Positions 16,301 through 26,600 of a stretch of 64,000 nucleotides of DNA are shown piece after piece. Each line of letters opens with the position of its first letter. Within the stretch, counting starts at the first letter, position 1. The stretch spans positions 1 to 64,000 of the forward strand of contig NZ_POTY01000004.1 of the NCBI RefSeq assembly GCF_003236315.1. The letters run 5' to 3'. The DNA is from Micromonospora craterilacus. Lineage in GTDB: Bacteria > Actinomycetota > Actinomycetes > Mycobacteriales > Micromonosporaceae. A model generated the notes under the pieces. That model did no database searches and had not been told where the DNA came from. It worked only from the letters and a program-made list of their open reading frames with translations. A program made the translations under genes and the position numbers.

Positions 16301-18774
16301 CGTTGCTGGGCGAGGAAGATCCGGAACACGGCGGCTTCCAGCTCGGGGGAGCGCTCCAGGTCGTTCACCCCGTAATGCCCGAGCGCCCGGGCGAGCCGGG
16401 CCTGGAACGCGTCCGGCAGCCCGGCCCGCTCGACGTCGAGGCTCTGTAGGTAGGTGTGGAAGTACTCGCGGGCGCTGTGCACGTGGGCGTCGCCGCCGCC
16501 GTCCTCGCCGGTGGGCCGGTTGCGGCTCAGTTCGGCGAGGTTGGCGAACACGTTGAGGAGGTCGAGTTCCTCGGCCAGCGGCCGGTGACCCTGCTCGGTG
16601 ACCGCCCGCCGGGCGGCGAGGTAGTCGTCGAGCACCCGGCGGTCGTCGTGCGGGTCGACGTCGAAGCCGAGCAGCAGGCCGCGCAGGTCCTCCTGGCCGC
16701 GGCGGGTGCGCTGGCGCGCCGGGATCTCCTCGGGCGCGGCGGGCAGGTCCAGCTCGACGGTTGGGGCGGCCGGGCCGTCGGCGGTCTCGTCGGCGTCGTC
16801 GGCCAGCGGCTCCAGCCGCAGCAGCGGTGCGCCGGCTTCCACCTGGCTGCCCACCGAGACGGCGCATTCCTTCAGCCGCGCCTTGAACGGCGCCCGCAGC
16901 ACCGTCTCCATCTTCATGGCTTCCAGCACCAGCACCGGCGCGCCCGCCTCGACCTCGGCGCCGACCTCCAGCGGCGTGGCGACGACCAGCGCGGGCATCG
17001 GTGAGCGGAGGACACCGCCCTCGTCCCGGCTGACCCGGTGCGTCACGCCGTCCACCTCGACCAGGTGGATCGGCCCGTGCGTCCCGGTGAGCAGGTGGTA
17101 CCGGGCGCCGTTGACGACGATCTGCCCGGTGTGCCGGTCGAAGCGATCGAGTTCGACGTCGGCGGTGCGGACGGCGTCGCCGGCCTCGATGCCGACGCGG
17201 AACCGGTGCGCGCCGATCCGTGCCACCCGCAGCCGGTAGCCGACCCCACGCAGCTTGAGGTCCAGCGGTCGGCCGCTGGCGTGCTGCACCTGCGGGCGCC
17301 CGCCGGACGCCGTCGCCAGCAGCCGCTGCCGCTCGACGCGTTCCTCCTCCTCGTACGCCTCGATGGCGGCGGCGGCCAGCGCGACGGCGGAGTGCCGGTG
17401 CGCGACGAGCCGGCCCTCGCCGCGGACCCGGTCGATCCAGCCGGTGTCCGCGCTGGCGTCGATCACCTCGGGCTGGTCGAGCAGGTCGAGCACGAAGCTC
17501 TTGTTCGTCGCGCCACCCTCGATGATCACCGTGGTGTCGGCCATCGCCCGACGCAGCCGGCCGAGCGCCTCGTCGCGGTCCCGACCGTAGGCGATGATCT
17601 TCGCGATCATCGAGTCGAAGTCGGCGGGGATGGTGTCACCCTCGCTGACGCCGGTGTCCACCCGGATGCCCGGCCCGGCGGGCAGGTCCAGCCGGGCGAT
17701 CCGGCCCGGGGACGGCGCGAAGTCGCGGTCGGGGTCCTCGGCGTTCAAGCGGGCCTCGATGGCGTGCCCGCGCTCCACCGGCGGCTCACCGTCGAGCCGG
17801 CCGCCCGAGGCCACATGCAGCTGCGCCTTGACCAGGTCGAAACCGGTGGTGGACTCGGTGATCGGGTGCTCGACCTGCAGCCGGGTGTTGACCTCGAGGA
17901 ACGCGAACAGTCGGTCGCCCGGGTGGTAGAGGAACTCGACGGTTGCCGCACCCCGGTAACCGACCGCGACGGCCAGCCGCTCGGCCGACGCCTTGAGCTC
18001 GGCGGCCTGCACCGGGCTGAGCACCGGCGACGCCGATTCCTCGATCACCTTCTGGTTGCGCCGCTGCACCGAACAGTCGCGGACCCCGAGCGCCCACGCG
18101 GTGCCCTGACCGTCGGCGATCACCTGGACCTCGACATGCCGGGCGCCGGTGACCAGGCGCTCCAGGAACACGACGCCGCTGCCGAACGCCCGCGCCGCCT
18201 CCTGGCTGGTGCGCTCGAACGCGTCGGCCAGCTCGGACTCGTTGGTGATCACGCGGATGCCGCGTCCGCCGCCGCCCGCGGTCGCCTTGAGCATCAGCGG
18301 GTAGCCGATCTCGGTCGCCGCCGCCAGCGCGGCGTCCAGGGTGTCGACCGCGCCGCGGCTCCACGGCGCGACCGGTACGCCGACCTCCTCGGCGATCAGC
18401 TTCGCGCCGATCTTGTCGCCGAGCTGGCGCATCGCCTCCGGGCTCGGCCCGACGAAGGTGACGCCGATCTTCTCGCACAACTCCGCGAACGCCGGGTCCT
18501 CGGCGACGAAACCCCAACCGACCCACGCGGCGTCGGCCCCGGTCTCCACCAGCGCGCGCTCCAGCACCGCCATGTTCAGGTACGGACGCGTGGACGCGGC
18601 ACCGAGCTCGTAGGCGATGTCCGCCTCGCGCACGAATGTGGCGGTACGGTCCACGTCGGTGTACAGGGCGACGGTCTCGATCCTGGTGCCGGTCTCCGCA
18701 GCCAGCTCTCGGACCGCGTGGATGAGCCGCATCGCGGCTTCTCCACGGTTGACGATGGCGATACGGCTGAACAC
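13309..18774 (-). CDS. Single-chain biotin-dependent carboxylase (acetyl-CoA carboxylase type)
   Basis: An 1,821-residue protein containing all three activities that bacteria usually split. Residues 1-450 are biotin carboxylase (ATP-grasp loop TAGGGGRGIRVI, then VQVIADGQG, and VNTRLQVEHPITE). A biotinyl domain has EAMKMETV with Lys621. A middle region of about 600 residues (roughly 680-1280) matches the central part of eukaryotic-type ACC in layout. The carboxyltransferase halves follow, with SGARISMKSGTENMDW and LANLSGFDGSPESMRKLQLE. The product is presumably malonyl-CoA or a related acyl-malonyl unit; substrate specificity cannot be read. It is monocistronic. Confidence 0.92.
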   Translation of the reverse strand: MFSRIAIVNRGEAAMRLIHAVRELAAETGTRIETVALYTDVDRTATFVREADIAYELGAASTRPYLNMAVLERALVETGADAAWVGWGFVAEDPAFAELCEKIGVTFVGPSPEAMRQLGDKIGAKLIAEEVGVPVAPWSRGAVDTLDAALAAATEIGYPLMLKATAGGGGRGIRVITNESELADAFERTSQEAARAFGSGVVFLERLVTGARHVEVQVIADGQGTAWALGVRDCSVQRRNQKVIEESASPVLSPVQAAELKASAERLAVAVGYRGAATVEFLYHPGDRLFAFLEVNTRLQVEHPITESTTGFDLVKAQLHVASGGRLDGEPPVERGHAIEARLNAEDPDRDFAPSPGRIARLDLPAGPGIRVDTGVSEGDTIPADFDSMIAKIIAYGRDRDEALGRLRRAMADTTVIIEGGATNKSFVLDLLDQPEVIDASADTGWIDRVRGEGRLVAHRHSAVALAAAAIEAYEEEERVERQRLLATASGGRPQVQHASGRPLDLKLRGVGYRLRVARIGAHRFRVGIEAGDAVRTADVELDRFDRHTGQIVVNGARYHLLTGTHGPIHLVEVDGVTHRVSRDEGGVLRSPMPALVVATPLEVGAEVEAGAPVLVLEAMKMETVLRAPFKARLKECAVSVGSQVEAGAPLLRLEPLADDADETADGPAAPTVELDLPAAPEEIPARQRTRRGQEDLRGLLLGFDVDPHDDRRVLDDYLAARRAVTEQGHRPLAEELDLLNVFANLAELSRNRPTGEDGGGDAHVHSAREYFHTYLQSLDVERAGLPDAFQARLARALGHYGVNDLERSPELEAAVFRIFLAQQRASADATVVAALLRGWLREPPPDETLREPAGLALERLVAATQVRFPVVADLARGVVFAWFAQPLLRRNRARVYAEVRKHLRHLDAQPDSPDRAERVAEMVRSTEPLVRLLGQRLVRDHLDNAVMLEVLTRRYYGNKALAGVRTHAVGGGTFVVAERADSSVVSAAVRFDALGGALRGLAELVGGEQAVDADIYLVWENQPEDHDATAAALLEVINAHPLPPQVRRLTTTVAGRGGAVMHHHFTFRPSGTGMTEERLIRGLHPYIAQRMQLERLHKFDLTRLPSSDEEVYLFQCVARENPSDGRLVAFAQVRDLTELREHDGRLVALPTTEDTVAACLDSIRRAQSQRPSKTRFNTNRIVIYVWPPSDLTREEMETIAGRVRPTTAGAGLEEILFIARQRDRKTGELTKIAVRISFGATGGAELTVGEPPVEPVEPLDDYRLKVLRASSRNTVYPYELTGLLGDFVEHDLDDDHTLVPVDRPKGRNSAAIVAGVVTTPTSRHPQGVTRVVLLGDPTKSLGALSEPECRRVVAALDLAERMRVPLEWYALSAGARISMKSGTENMDWVAAALKRIVEFTQDGGEINIVVAGINVGAQPYWNAEATMLMHTKGVLVMTPDSAMVLTGKQSLDFSGGVSAEDNFGIGGYDRVMGPNGQAQYWAPNLAAARDVLMSHYEHTYVAPGEETPRRATSTDPTDRDISDFPHVVAGSDFTTVGEIFSVAANPDRKKPFDIRTVMRALSDQDHPVLERWAGMADAETAVVQDAHLGGMPVCLLGIESRTVPRRGFPPTDGPDTYTAGTLFPRSSKKAARAINAASGNRPLVVLANLSGFDGSPESMRKLQLEYGAEIGRAIVNFRGPIVFCVISRYHGGAFVVFSKALNPNMTVLALEGSFASVLGGAPAAAVVFSGEVAARTAADPRVRDLEARAASASGADRAALTAEVDELRSSVRAEKLGEVATEFDRVHNIQRAVEVGSVDAVIRAAELRPRVIEAIESRLR

Positions 18775-19099
18775 CCGATCGACCCCTCCGGTAGACCTAC
18801 GAGGAACGCGCCGCGGGACGACAGCCCTCGGCAGTGATCACCCTTCTGCCTACGGGCGAGCAGCGCCATGCCGTAAGCACCGAACCCTACGCAGCCCCGC
18901 TTGTGGGAACCCTACAAAACCTTTTGGCTGTCGCCGCCTCGGGCGAGGTCGTCGCCGGCAGAGACAACCACGGTGGTACGACGCACCGAACGCGCGCAAC
19001 CCGGGTGGTAGGCCCATCGGCAACTCCGGCATGACGACCCGTGACCACACCGCTACATACGCTGCCGCAGGTACTCGTCCTGCGAGCGAAGGGATCCTC
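18775..19099. other. Divergent promoter region with a repeated GAACCCTAC motif
   Basis: No gene is supported in these 325 bases, which separate the leftward carboxylase from the rightward DUF6223 gene. GAACCCTAC occurs twice, at 18882-18890 and 18907-18915, 25 bases apart, next to the locally AT-rich ACAAAACCTTTTGG. This could be a regulator site for the carboxylase promoter; no regulator gene is adjacent. Confidence 0.4.
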
Positions 19100-19501
19100 A
19101 TGTACGTCCGTCACCTGCTTGCCCCCGCCCTGCTCGGGGGAGCACCGGCAGCCACGTACCTCTCGGCCGAGCCGATCGCCGCCAGTGTCTACACCATGAG
19201 CGCCGGGCGACTCGGGGCCAGCCTCGCCGCCGTCCTGGGGCTGGCCGGCGTGGTCATCGGCGGGCTGGCACTGGCCCGCCCCGCCAGTCGGGTCGGCACC
19301 GGCTCCGGACGGCGCGGAGCCACCATGGCCCTGCTGGCGGGGCTGATCGGCATGGCCCTCGGCGGGCTGGTCGTGGCCACCTCCGACAGCGGTATCGGCA
19401 CCGGCAACGGGCGAGGCGGGGCCTACGTGGCCCTGGCGGTGGGGCTGATCGCCGTCGTCCTCGGTGGGCTGGCTCTGGCTCGTTCCCGACCCACCATCTG
19501 A
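19100..19501 (+). CDS. DUF6223-type small membrane protein
   Basis: A 133-residue protein with a weak N-terminal signal-like segment and three hydrophobic helices (LGASLAAVLGLAGVVIGGLA, MALLAGLIGMALGGLVVA, VALAVGLIAVVLGGLALA), separated by Gly-rich polar loops (GTGSGRRG, GTGNGRGG) that look like an internal duplication. I assign it to DUF6223 by its pattern. Function unknown. The ATG at 19100 follows GCGAAGGGA. It is transcribed toward the convergent response-regulator gene. Confidence 0.8.
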   Translation: MYVRHLLAPALLGGAPAATYLSAEPIAASVYTMSAGRLGASLAAVLGLAGVVIGGLALARPASRVGTGSGRRGATMALLAGLIGMALGGLVVATSDSGIGTGNGRGGAYVALAVGLIAVVLGGLALARSRPTI

Positions 19502-19541
19502 CTACCGCCCCGCTCCTGACGGCGTACCCCGCGGGTCGCGG

Positions 19542-20204
19542 TCAGGAGCGGGCGAGCCAACCGGGAACGGTCAGGCCGGACTCGTAGGCGAGGATCACCA
19601 ACTGGGCCCGGTCCCGGACCTGGGTCTTGGTCATGATCCGGCTGACGTGCGTCTTCGCGGTGGCCGGGCTCAGCACCAGCCGCGCGGCGATCTCGTCGTT
19701 GGACAGGCCGGCGGCGACCAGCCCCATCACCTCACGCTCCCGCTCGGTGAGCGCGCTGAGCCGCGGCCCGGGATCGGGATGCGCGACCCGGGCGGAGAAC
19801 TCGGAGATCAGCCGGCGGGTGATCGACGGCGCGATCAGCGCGTCACCGCGAGCCACCACCCGCACCGCGTGGATCAGCTCCGCCGGCTCGGTGTCCTTGA
19901 CCAGAAAGCCGCTCGCGCCCGCTCGCAGCGCGCCGTAGACGTAGTCGTCCAGGTCGAACGTGGTCAGGATGATCACGCGGACGTCGGAACTGGTGGCGAT
20001 CTCCCGAGTGGCGGCCAGGCCGTCCAGTCCAGGCATCCGGATGTCCATCAGGACGACGTCCGGCCGCAGCTGCCGAGCGAGCCGCACCGCCTCGGCACCG
20101 TCCGCGGCCTCACCGACCACCTCGATGCCGTCCTCACCGTCCAGGATGGACCGGAACCCGGCGCGGACCAGGGTCTGGTCGTCGGCGAGCAGCAACCGGA
20201 TCAC
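19542..20204 (-). CDS. NarL/FixJ-type response regulator
   Basis: A 220-residue receiver-LuxR regulator. The acidic pair is in [14 protein letters not shown], the phospho-acceptor is Asp54 in [10 protein letters not shown], and the conserved Lys is in GFLVKDTEP. The C-terminal HTH is [20 protein letters not shown], then [23 protein letters not shown] at 20204 overlaps the kinase stop (GTGA) and has GGGAG upstream, so the longer frame into the kinase gene is rejected. It forms a two-component pair with the upstream kinase; targets unknown. Confidence 0.95.
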   Translation of the reverse strand: MIRLLLADDQTLVRAGFRSILDGEDGIEVVGEAADGAEAVRLARQLRPDVVLMDIRMPGLDGLAATREIATSSDVRVIILTTFDLDDYVYGALRAGASGFLVKDTEPAELIHAVRVVARGDALIAPSITRRLISEFSARVAHPDPGPRLSALTEREREVMGLVAAGLSNDEIAARLVLSPATAKTHVSRIMTKTQVRDRAQLVILAYESGLTVPGWLARS

Positions 20205-21343
20205 GCTGACGCTCCCGCCGGTACCGGGCCGAGCCGCAGCGGTAGGCGGGCACATACCCGGAAGCCACCGTCCGGGCCGGCGCCCGTGGTCAGCGAACCG
20301 CCCAGCGCCCGGGCCCGCTCGCCCATGCCGAGGATCCCGTTACCGGGCGGGCCGGGTGCGCCGGTGCCGTCGTCTTCGACCTCCACCAGCACGTCGTCGA
20401 GGTCGGGCCGGACCCGGATCACCGCGCGGGTCGCGCCGGCGTGCCGAGTCACGTTGGTCAGCGCCTCCTGCAGGATCCGGTACGCCGCCAGGTCGACCTC
20501 CGGCGGCATCGGCCGGGTTTCGGTCAGCTCGGTGTGGATCTCCAACCCGGACCGCCCGGCCATCGTGACCAGCTCGCCGAGACGGCTCAGGCCGGGCGGG
20601 GGAGCGGTCGGCGCCTCGCCCTCCTGCCGCAGGACGCCCAGCGTCGTGCGCAACTCACGCAACGTCTCCTTGCTCGTCTGCTTGATCGCGACCAGCGCCT
20701 GCTCGGAGCGGGTGGGATCCGGGCGGTGCAGCGCGGCACTGGCCTGCACGTTGATCAGCGAGAGGTGGTGGCCGAGCACATCGTGCAGCTCGCGGGCGAT
20801 GCGCAGCCGCTCCTCGGTGGCCCGGCGCCGGGCCTCCTCCTCCGCGCGTTGCTCCGCGGCGAGCACCCGGGCCTGCGCCTCGGCGAGGTAGGCCCGGCGA
20901 TTGCGGGTCACACCGACGATGACGGCGACGAGCCAGCCGGCGTGCAACAGGGTCGCCCCGTTCGCGGTGTGCTCAGTTCTGTTGTAGCTGTCCGCGACGG
21001 CGAAGGCGACCACCGAGGCGAGACCGAGCCCGACCGCGATGGCGAGATGTCCCTCGTCGACGACGGTGTAGAGCGCCACGACGAACACCAGCATGATCGG
21101 CCCCGGCCGGTGCAGCAACGCTCCGTAGGTGCCGACGGCGGCCAGCGCCACGGCGCCCACCAGCACGGGATGGCGGCGGCGCAGGAACAGCGCACCGGAG
21201 GAGACGAGCACGACCAGCAGCGCAGCCCAGTCAGCGGAGGTGTCGATGCCACCCGACTGCACCACGAGACCGACGAGGGCGACCAGGCCGACCACGAGCA
21301 CCAGGGCCGCGTTCGCGGCCCGGCCGTGCCACCGCCACGTCAT
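20201..21343 (-). CDS. Sensor histidine kinase (HisKA_3, NarL-partner type)
   Basis: A 380-residue membrane kinase. Four to five hydrophobic helices in the first 140 residues ([57 protein letters not shown]) make an intramembrane sensor with no extracellular domain. An Arg/Glu-rich coiled segment leads to the phospho-acceptor His187 in [17 protein letters not shown]. The ATPase part has [14 protein letters not shown] and [21 protein letters not shown] at 21343 starts a typical [11 protein letters not shown]-terminus. It is co-translated with the response regulator; the signal is unknown. Confidence 0.95.
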   Translation of the reverse strand: MTWRWHGRAANAALVLVVGLVALVGLVVQSGGIDTSADWAALLVVLVSSGALFLRRRHPVLVGAVALAAVGTYGALLHRPGPIMLVFVVALYTVVDEGHLAIAVGLGLASVVAFAVADSYNRTEHTANGATLLHAGWLVAVIVGVTRNRRAYLAEAQARVLAAEQRAEEEARRRATEERLRIARELHDVLGHHLSLINVQASAALHRPDPTRSEQALVAIKQTSKETLRELRTTLGVLRQEGEAPTAPPPGLSRLGELVTMAGRSGLEIHTELTETRPMPPEVDLAAYRILQEALTNVTRHAGATRAVIRVRPDLDDVLVEVEDDGTGAPGPPGNGILGMGERARALGGSLTTGAGPDGGFRVCARLPLRLGPVPAGASA

Positions 21344-21484
21344 GCGCCGAAGCCTAACCCCCGGCGACCAGCTGGCGAGGAATCGGCCGCCGGCGAAGGC
21401 CCATGCCGCCGCCGGCCACGCCGTTTCGATGCCCAGCGGGCGGGTACCGGCCTGGCGGCATCCGGGACGAGGGCGGTGGCAATC

Positions 21485-21661
21485 GTGAAGCTGGACAGAT
21501 TCGGTGACGTGATGGTGGGCGCGGTGGGCAATGCCGCCGGCACGGTCGTCGACCCCGGTACGGGGCTCGGCAGACTCCGCGCCGCGCTGTCCGGCCGGGC
21601 GGTGGTCAGCCTGGCCGCGGGCATGCTCCTCGGTTACCTGGTGGCCCGCTACTGGCGTTGA
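21485..21661 (+). CDS. Small membrane protein (58 aa)
   Basis: A GTG start with GAGGGCGG upstream opens a 58-residue frame beginning MKLDRFGDVMVGAVGNAAGT and ending in a helix RAVVSLAAGMLLGYLVARYW. This looks like a single-pass, C-terminally anchored peptide. It is divergent from the kinase gene and upstream of the TPP-enzyme operon. Not recognised. Confidence 0.5.
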   Translation: MKLDRFGDVMVGAVGNAAGTVVDPGTGLGRLRAALSGRAVVSLAAGMLLGYLVARYWR

Positions 21662-21872
21662 CCCGGGTGGACCCGCCGGCCCCCGGGCGGGTCCGCACCG
21701 GGCTGCCGGCGCGGGCGAGGAACCTCCCGGGCGGTTGGTTTGCCGCCCGCGTTGCCGGGTAGCCGGCGGACCCGTCCGTCCTCGCCTGCGGTGTCCGGCC
21801 CGGCGCCGCTGACCTGGAGCAGCGCGACACGGACGACGACGGACGCAGCTCCGGGTACGCGAGGAGGACGAC

Positions 21873-23642
21873 GTGCAGGAGATCGTGGGCGAGAGCCTGG
21901 CTCGGAGACTGGTGGAGTGGGGGGTCGACACCGTGTTCGGCCTGCCCGGCGACGGCATCAACGGCTTGATGGAGGGCTTCCGCCGGCAGCGGGAGAAGCT
22001 TCGCTTCGTGCTGGTGCACCACGAGGAGGCGGCGGCCTTCATGGCCACCGGGTACGCCAAGGCGACCGGGCGGCTGGGGGTCTGCGCCGCCACCTCCGGG
22101 CCCGGCGCCATTCACCTGCTCAACGGGCTGTACGACGCCAAGCTCGACCACGTGCCCGTGCTGGCCATCACCGGCATGCAGGAGACGTCGGTGCTCGGCG
22201 CGCACTACCAGCAGGAGGTGCACACCCCGCTGCTCTACCAGGACGTCGCGGAGGCGTACAACCTGATGGTGACCAACCCGCGGCAGTTGCCCGGGGTGGT
22301 CGACATCGCCATCCGCCACGCCCTGGCGAAGCGGACGGTGGCCCACCTGTCCTTCCCCAACGACGTGCAGGTCGCCCCCGCCGGCGAGGACCCGTACCGG
22401 AGCGTCAGCCCGGGAGCGCCGCCGACCAGCAGTGCGGTGCTGTCGCAGCCGCCGGTGCCGGCGGCGCAAGCCGACCTGGCCCGCGCCGCGGAGGTGCTCA
22501 ACGCCGGCCGGAAGGTCGCCATGCTGGTCGGGATCGGCGCCCGCCGGGCCCGGGACGAGGTGATCGCGGTGGCCGACGCCCTGGCCAGCCCGATCGTCAA
22601 GACCCTCTCCGGCAAGCTGGTGGTGCCGGACGACCACCCGCTCACCACCGGCGGCCTCGGCCTGCTCGGCACCAAGCCGAGCGAAGAGCTGATGGAGGAG
22701 TGCGACACCCTGCTGATGGTCGGCACCTCCTTCCCGTACGGGAAGTACCTGCCCGCGCCGGGGCAGGCGCGGGTGGTCCAGATCGACATCGACGCCAGCC
22801 TGATCGGCATGCGGCTGCCGGTGGACGCGGCGGTCACCGCCGACGCCCGGCTCGCGTTGCAGCAACTGCTGCCGATGCTGCAGACCCGCACCGACCGGTC
22901 CTTCCTGACCAAGTACCAGCGCGAGCGGGACGCCTGGCGTGCGGACATGACCGCCCTGCAGGATCCGAGCCGCGACCCGATCGCCCCGCAGTACCTGATG
23001 AGCTGCGTGGACGAGGCGGCCACCTCGGACGCCATCCTGACCTGCGACTCCGGCACCGTCGCCACCTGGGCGGCCCGGCACTGGACCATCCGCGGCAACC
23101 GGGAGTTCTACCTCTCCGGCAACCTGGCCACCATGGCGCCCGGACTGCCGTACGCGGTCGCCATGCAGCACGCGTACCCGGGCCGGCAGGTCATCGCCTT
23201 CGTCGGTGACGGCGGGTTCGCCATGCTGATGGCGGAGTTCCTCACCGCCGTGCGGCACGACCTGCCGGTCAAGGTGATCGTCAACAACAACAACTCGTAC
23301 GGGCAGATCCTCTGGGAGCAGATCGTCCTCGGCTATCCGGAGTACGCGGTGCGGCACCGGCAGCCGGAGGCCGACTTCGCCGCCTGGGCGCGGGCCTGCG
23401 GCGGGTACGGCGCGAAGATCAGCGACCCGAAGTCACTGCCCGGGGCGATTCGTGAGGCCCTCGCCCACCCCGGCCCGGCGCTGGTGGACTGCGACGTCAA
23501 CCCGAACGAGCCGCCGATGCCCGGCAAGGTCGGTTACGACCAGGCCAAACACTTCACCGAGGCGTTTCTGCGCGGCCAGCCGCACAAGGCCGCCACGCTT
23601 GCCACCGTGGCCCGCGACAAGATCAACGAGCTGCGCTCGTGA
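21873..23642 (+). CDS. TPP-dependent enzyme, pyruvate oxidase/acetolactate synthase-like
   Basis: A 589-residue ThDP enzyme. N-terminal VDTVFGLPGDGINGLMEGF and the catalytic Glu in HHEEAAAFMATGYAK; a central domain; then the ThDP-binding motif VGDGGFAMLMAEFLTAVRH with NNNNSYGQ. The overall pattern (TSGPGAIHLLNGLYDAKLD) is closest to the pyruvate oxidase PoxB group. No C-terminal membrane helix is evident. GTG at 21873 follows GAGGACGAC. Its stop overlaps the next gene by four bases, making it the first gene of a three-gene operon. Confidence 0.9.
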   Translation: MQEIVGESLARRLVEWGVDTVFGLPGDGINGLMEGFRRQREKLRFVLVHHEEAAAFMATGYAKATGRLGVCAATSGPGAIHLLNGLYDAKLDHVPVLAITGMQETSVLGAHYQQEVHTPLLYQDVAEAYNLMVTNPRQLPGVVDIAIRHALAKRTVAHLSFPNDVQVAPAGEDPYRSVSPGAPPTSSAVLSQPPVPAAQADLARAAEVLNAGRKVAMLVGIGARRARDEVIAVADALASPIVKTLSGKLVVPDDHPLTTGGLGLLGTKPSEELMEECDTLLMVGTSFPYGKYLPAPGQARVVQIDIDASLIGMRLPVDAAVTADARLALQQLLPMLQTRTDRSFLTKYQRERDAWRADMTALQDPSRDPIAPQYLMSCVDEAATSDAILTCDSGTVATWAARHWTIRGNREFYLSGNLATMAPGLPYAVAMQHAYPGRQVIAFVGDGGFAMLMAEFLTAVRHDLPVKVIVNNNNSYGQILWEQIVLGYPEYAVRHRQPEADFAAWARACGGYGAKISDPKSLPGAIREALAHPGPALVDCDVNPNEPPMPGKVGYDQAKHFTEAFLRGQPHKAATLATVARDKINELRS

Positions 23643-26600
23643 CCCGGGCTCCCGCTCGCCCCGTCGCGCTGCCCGACCCGGTGACCCGGGCGCCCGCACC
23701 CGCCACCGCCGTGGACCTGACCGCCCTGGCCGCCCGGCTGCGGCCGGTGGTCGACGGCGAGGTCCGGTTCGACGCCGGTTCACGCGCAGCGTACTCGACG
23801 GACGGCTCCAACTACCGGCAGGTCCCGCTCGGCGTGGTGGTGCCGCGTACCGTCGACGCCGCCGTCGCCACCATCGAGGTGTGTCGCCAGCTCGGCGTGC
23901 CGATGCTGTCCCGGGGCGGCGGCACCAGCCTGGCCGGCGAGTGCACGAACACCGCCGTCGTGATCGACTGGTCGAAGTACTGCAACCGGCTGATCGAGGT
24001 GGACGCCGAGGCGAAGACCTGCCTGGTGGAGCCGGGCATCGTGCTGGACACGCTCAACGAGCTGCTGGCCCCGTACCGGCTGGAGTTCGGTCCGCTGCCG
24101 TCCACCCATGACCACTGCACCATCGGTGGGATGATCGGCAACAACTCCTGCGGGTCGACGGCGCAGAGCACCGGCAAGACGGTCGACAACCTCGCCGAGA
24201 TGGAGGTGTTGCTCTACGACGGCACCCGGATGTGGGTCGGCGAGACCAGCGACGAGCAGTACGCCGAAATCCAGCGCCGGGGCGGCCGACCGGCCGAGAT
24301 CTACCGCCAGCTGCGGGCCCTGCGCGACGAGTACCTGAGCGACATCCGCACCCGCTACCCGGACATCCCGCGGCGGGTGTCCGGCTACAACCTGGACAGC
24401 CTGCTGCCGGAGCGGAACTTCCACCTGGCGCAGGCGCTGGTCGGATCCGAGAGCACGTTGGTCACCGTGCTGCGGGCCCGGCTGAAGCTGGTCCCGGTGG
24501 TGCCGGCCAAGGCGATGGTGTTCCTCGGCTACCCGGACATCGCCGCCGCGGCCGACGACGTGCCGCGCGTCCTGCCGCACCGTCCGATCGCGCTCGAGGG
24601 TCTCGACGACAAACTGATCAACTTCGAGAAGCGCAAGCAGCTGCACCCCGCCGCCCTGCACCTGCTGCCGCAGGGTGGCGGCTGGCTGATGGTCCAGCTG
24701 GGCGGCGACACGCCGGAGCAGGCGGAGGCGGCCGTCGCGCGGATGCTGGACGCGTTGCGGCGCGACGGCGGGCCGACCGTGCACCGCTTCGACGACGAGG
24801 CCCACGAGCAGCAGATGTGGGGGGTCCGCGAGTCCGGCCTCGGTGCCACGGCCCGGGTGCCCGGCGAGGCCGACACCTGGGAGGGCTGGGAGGACTCGGC
24901 GGTCGCGCCGGAACGGCTCGGCGACTACCTGCGGGATCTCGACGCGCTGTTCCGGGAGTACGGCTTCGAACAGGCGTCGCTGTACGGGCACTTCGGGCAG
25001 GGGTGCGTACACACCCGGATCCCGTTCCGGCTGACCAGCGCCGACGGCGTTCGGCAGTACCGCTCGTTCGTCGAGCGCGCCGCCGACCTGGTCGTCTCGT
25101 ACGGCGGCTCCTTCTCCGGTGAGCACGGCGACGGGCAGTCCCGGGGCGAACTGCTGCCGAAGATGTTCGGCGACCGGCTGATCCGCGCGTTCGGGCAGTT
25201 CAAAGCCATCTTCGACGCGGACAACCGGATGAATCCCGGCAAGCTGGTCGCGCCCTACCCGCTGGACAGTCACCTCCGACTGGGCGTCGACTACAACCAC
25301 GGCGGTTGGCAGACGAACTTCCACTACCCCGAGGACTCCGGCAGCTTCGGTCGGGCGGTGCGGCGCTGCGTCGGCGTCGGCAACTGCCGGCGACCGCACG
25401 GCGGGGTGATGTGCCCGTCGTACATGGTCACCCGGGAGGAGGAGCACTCCACCCGGGGCCGGGCCCGGCTGCTGTTCGAGATGCTCGACGGCACCGCCCG
25501 GGGCGGCACCATCGGCGACGGCTGGCGCTCCGAGGCGGTGCGCGACGCGCTGGACCTCTGCCTGGCCTGCAAGGGCTGCAAGGCGGACTGCCCGGTCAAC
25601 GTGGACATGGCCACCTACAAGGCGGAGTTCCTGTCGCACCACTACGCCGGCCGGCTCCGCCCCCGGTCGCACTACTCGATGGGCTGGCTGCCGGCGGCGG
25701 CCGCCGCCGCCGCGATCGCGCCCCGGGTGGTGAACGCGCTGGCGCAGGCACCCGGGCTGGGCCGGATCGCGAAGGCGGTCGGCGGCATCGACCAGCACCG
25801 CGACATTCCGCTGTTCGCCCCGGAGTCGTTCCAACGCTGGTTCGCCCGCCGGACCCCCCAGGGCGACGGCTCCCGCGGCGAGGTGCTGCTCTGGCCGGAC
25901 ACCTTCACCAACCACCTCCACCCGGGGATCGGCCGGGCCGCCGTGGAGGTGCTGGAGGCCGCCGGATGGCGGGTACGGGTGCCGGACCAGCCCGTCTGCT
26001 GCGGCCTGACCTGGATCTCCACCGGACAGCTCGGCATCGCGAAACGGGTCCTGCAACGCACGGTGCAGGTGCTCCGCCCGCACCTGCGGGCCGGCACCCG
26101 GGTGGTGGGGCTGGAGCCGTCCTGCACCGCGGTCTTCCGCAGCGACGCCCACGACCTGTTCCCCGGCGACGACGACGTCACCCGGCTGCGCGAGCAGACC
26201 GTCACCCTCGCCGAGCTGCTGCACGACCACAGCCCGGGCTGGCAGCCGCCGCGGATCCCGGCGCACGCACTGATCCAGACCCACTGCCATCAGCACGCCA
26301 TCCTCGGCACCGCCGCCGACCAGGCGGTGCTCGCGGCGGCCGGGGTACGGGCCGACTTCCTCGACTCCGGATGCTGCGGCCTGGCCGGCAACTTCGGCTT
26401 CGAGCAGGGGCACTACGAGGTCTCCACGGCCTGTGCCGAACGGGTGCTGCTGCCCGCCGTCCGGGACGCCGCCGACACCGACGTCATCCTCGCCGACGGG
26501 TTCAGCTGCCGTACCCAGGTCGAGCAGAGCGCCGCCGGCGGCCGGTCGGCGATCCACCTCGCCGAACTGCTCCGGGCCGGGCTGACGGGCGCCCCGGTGC

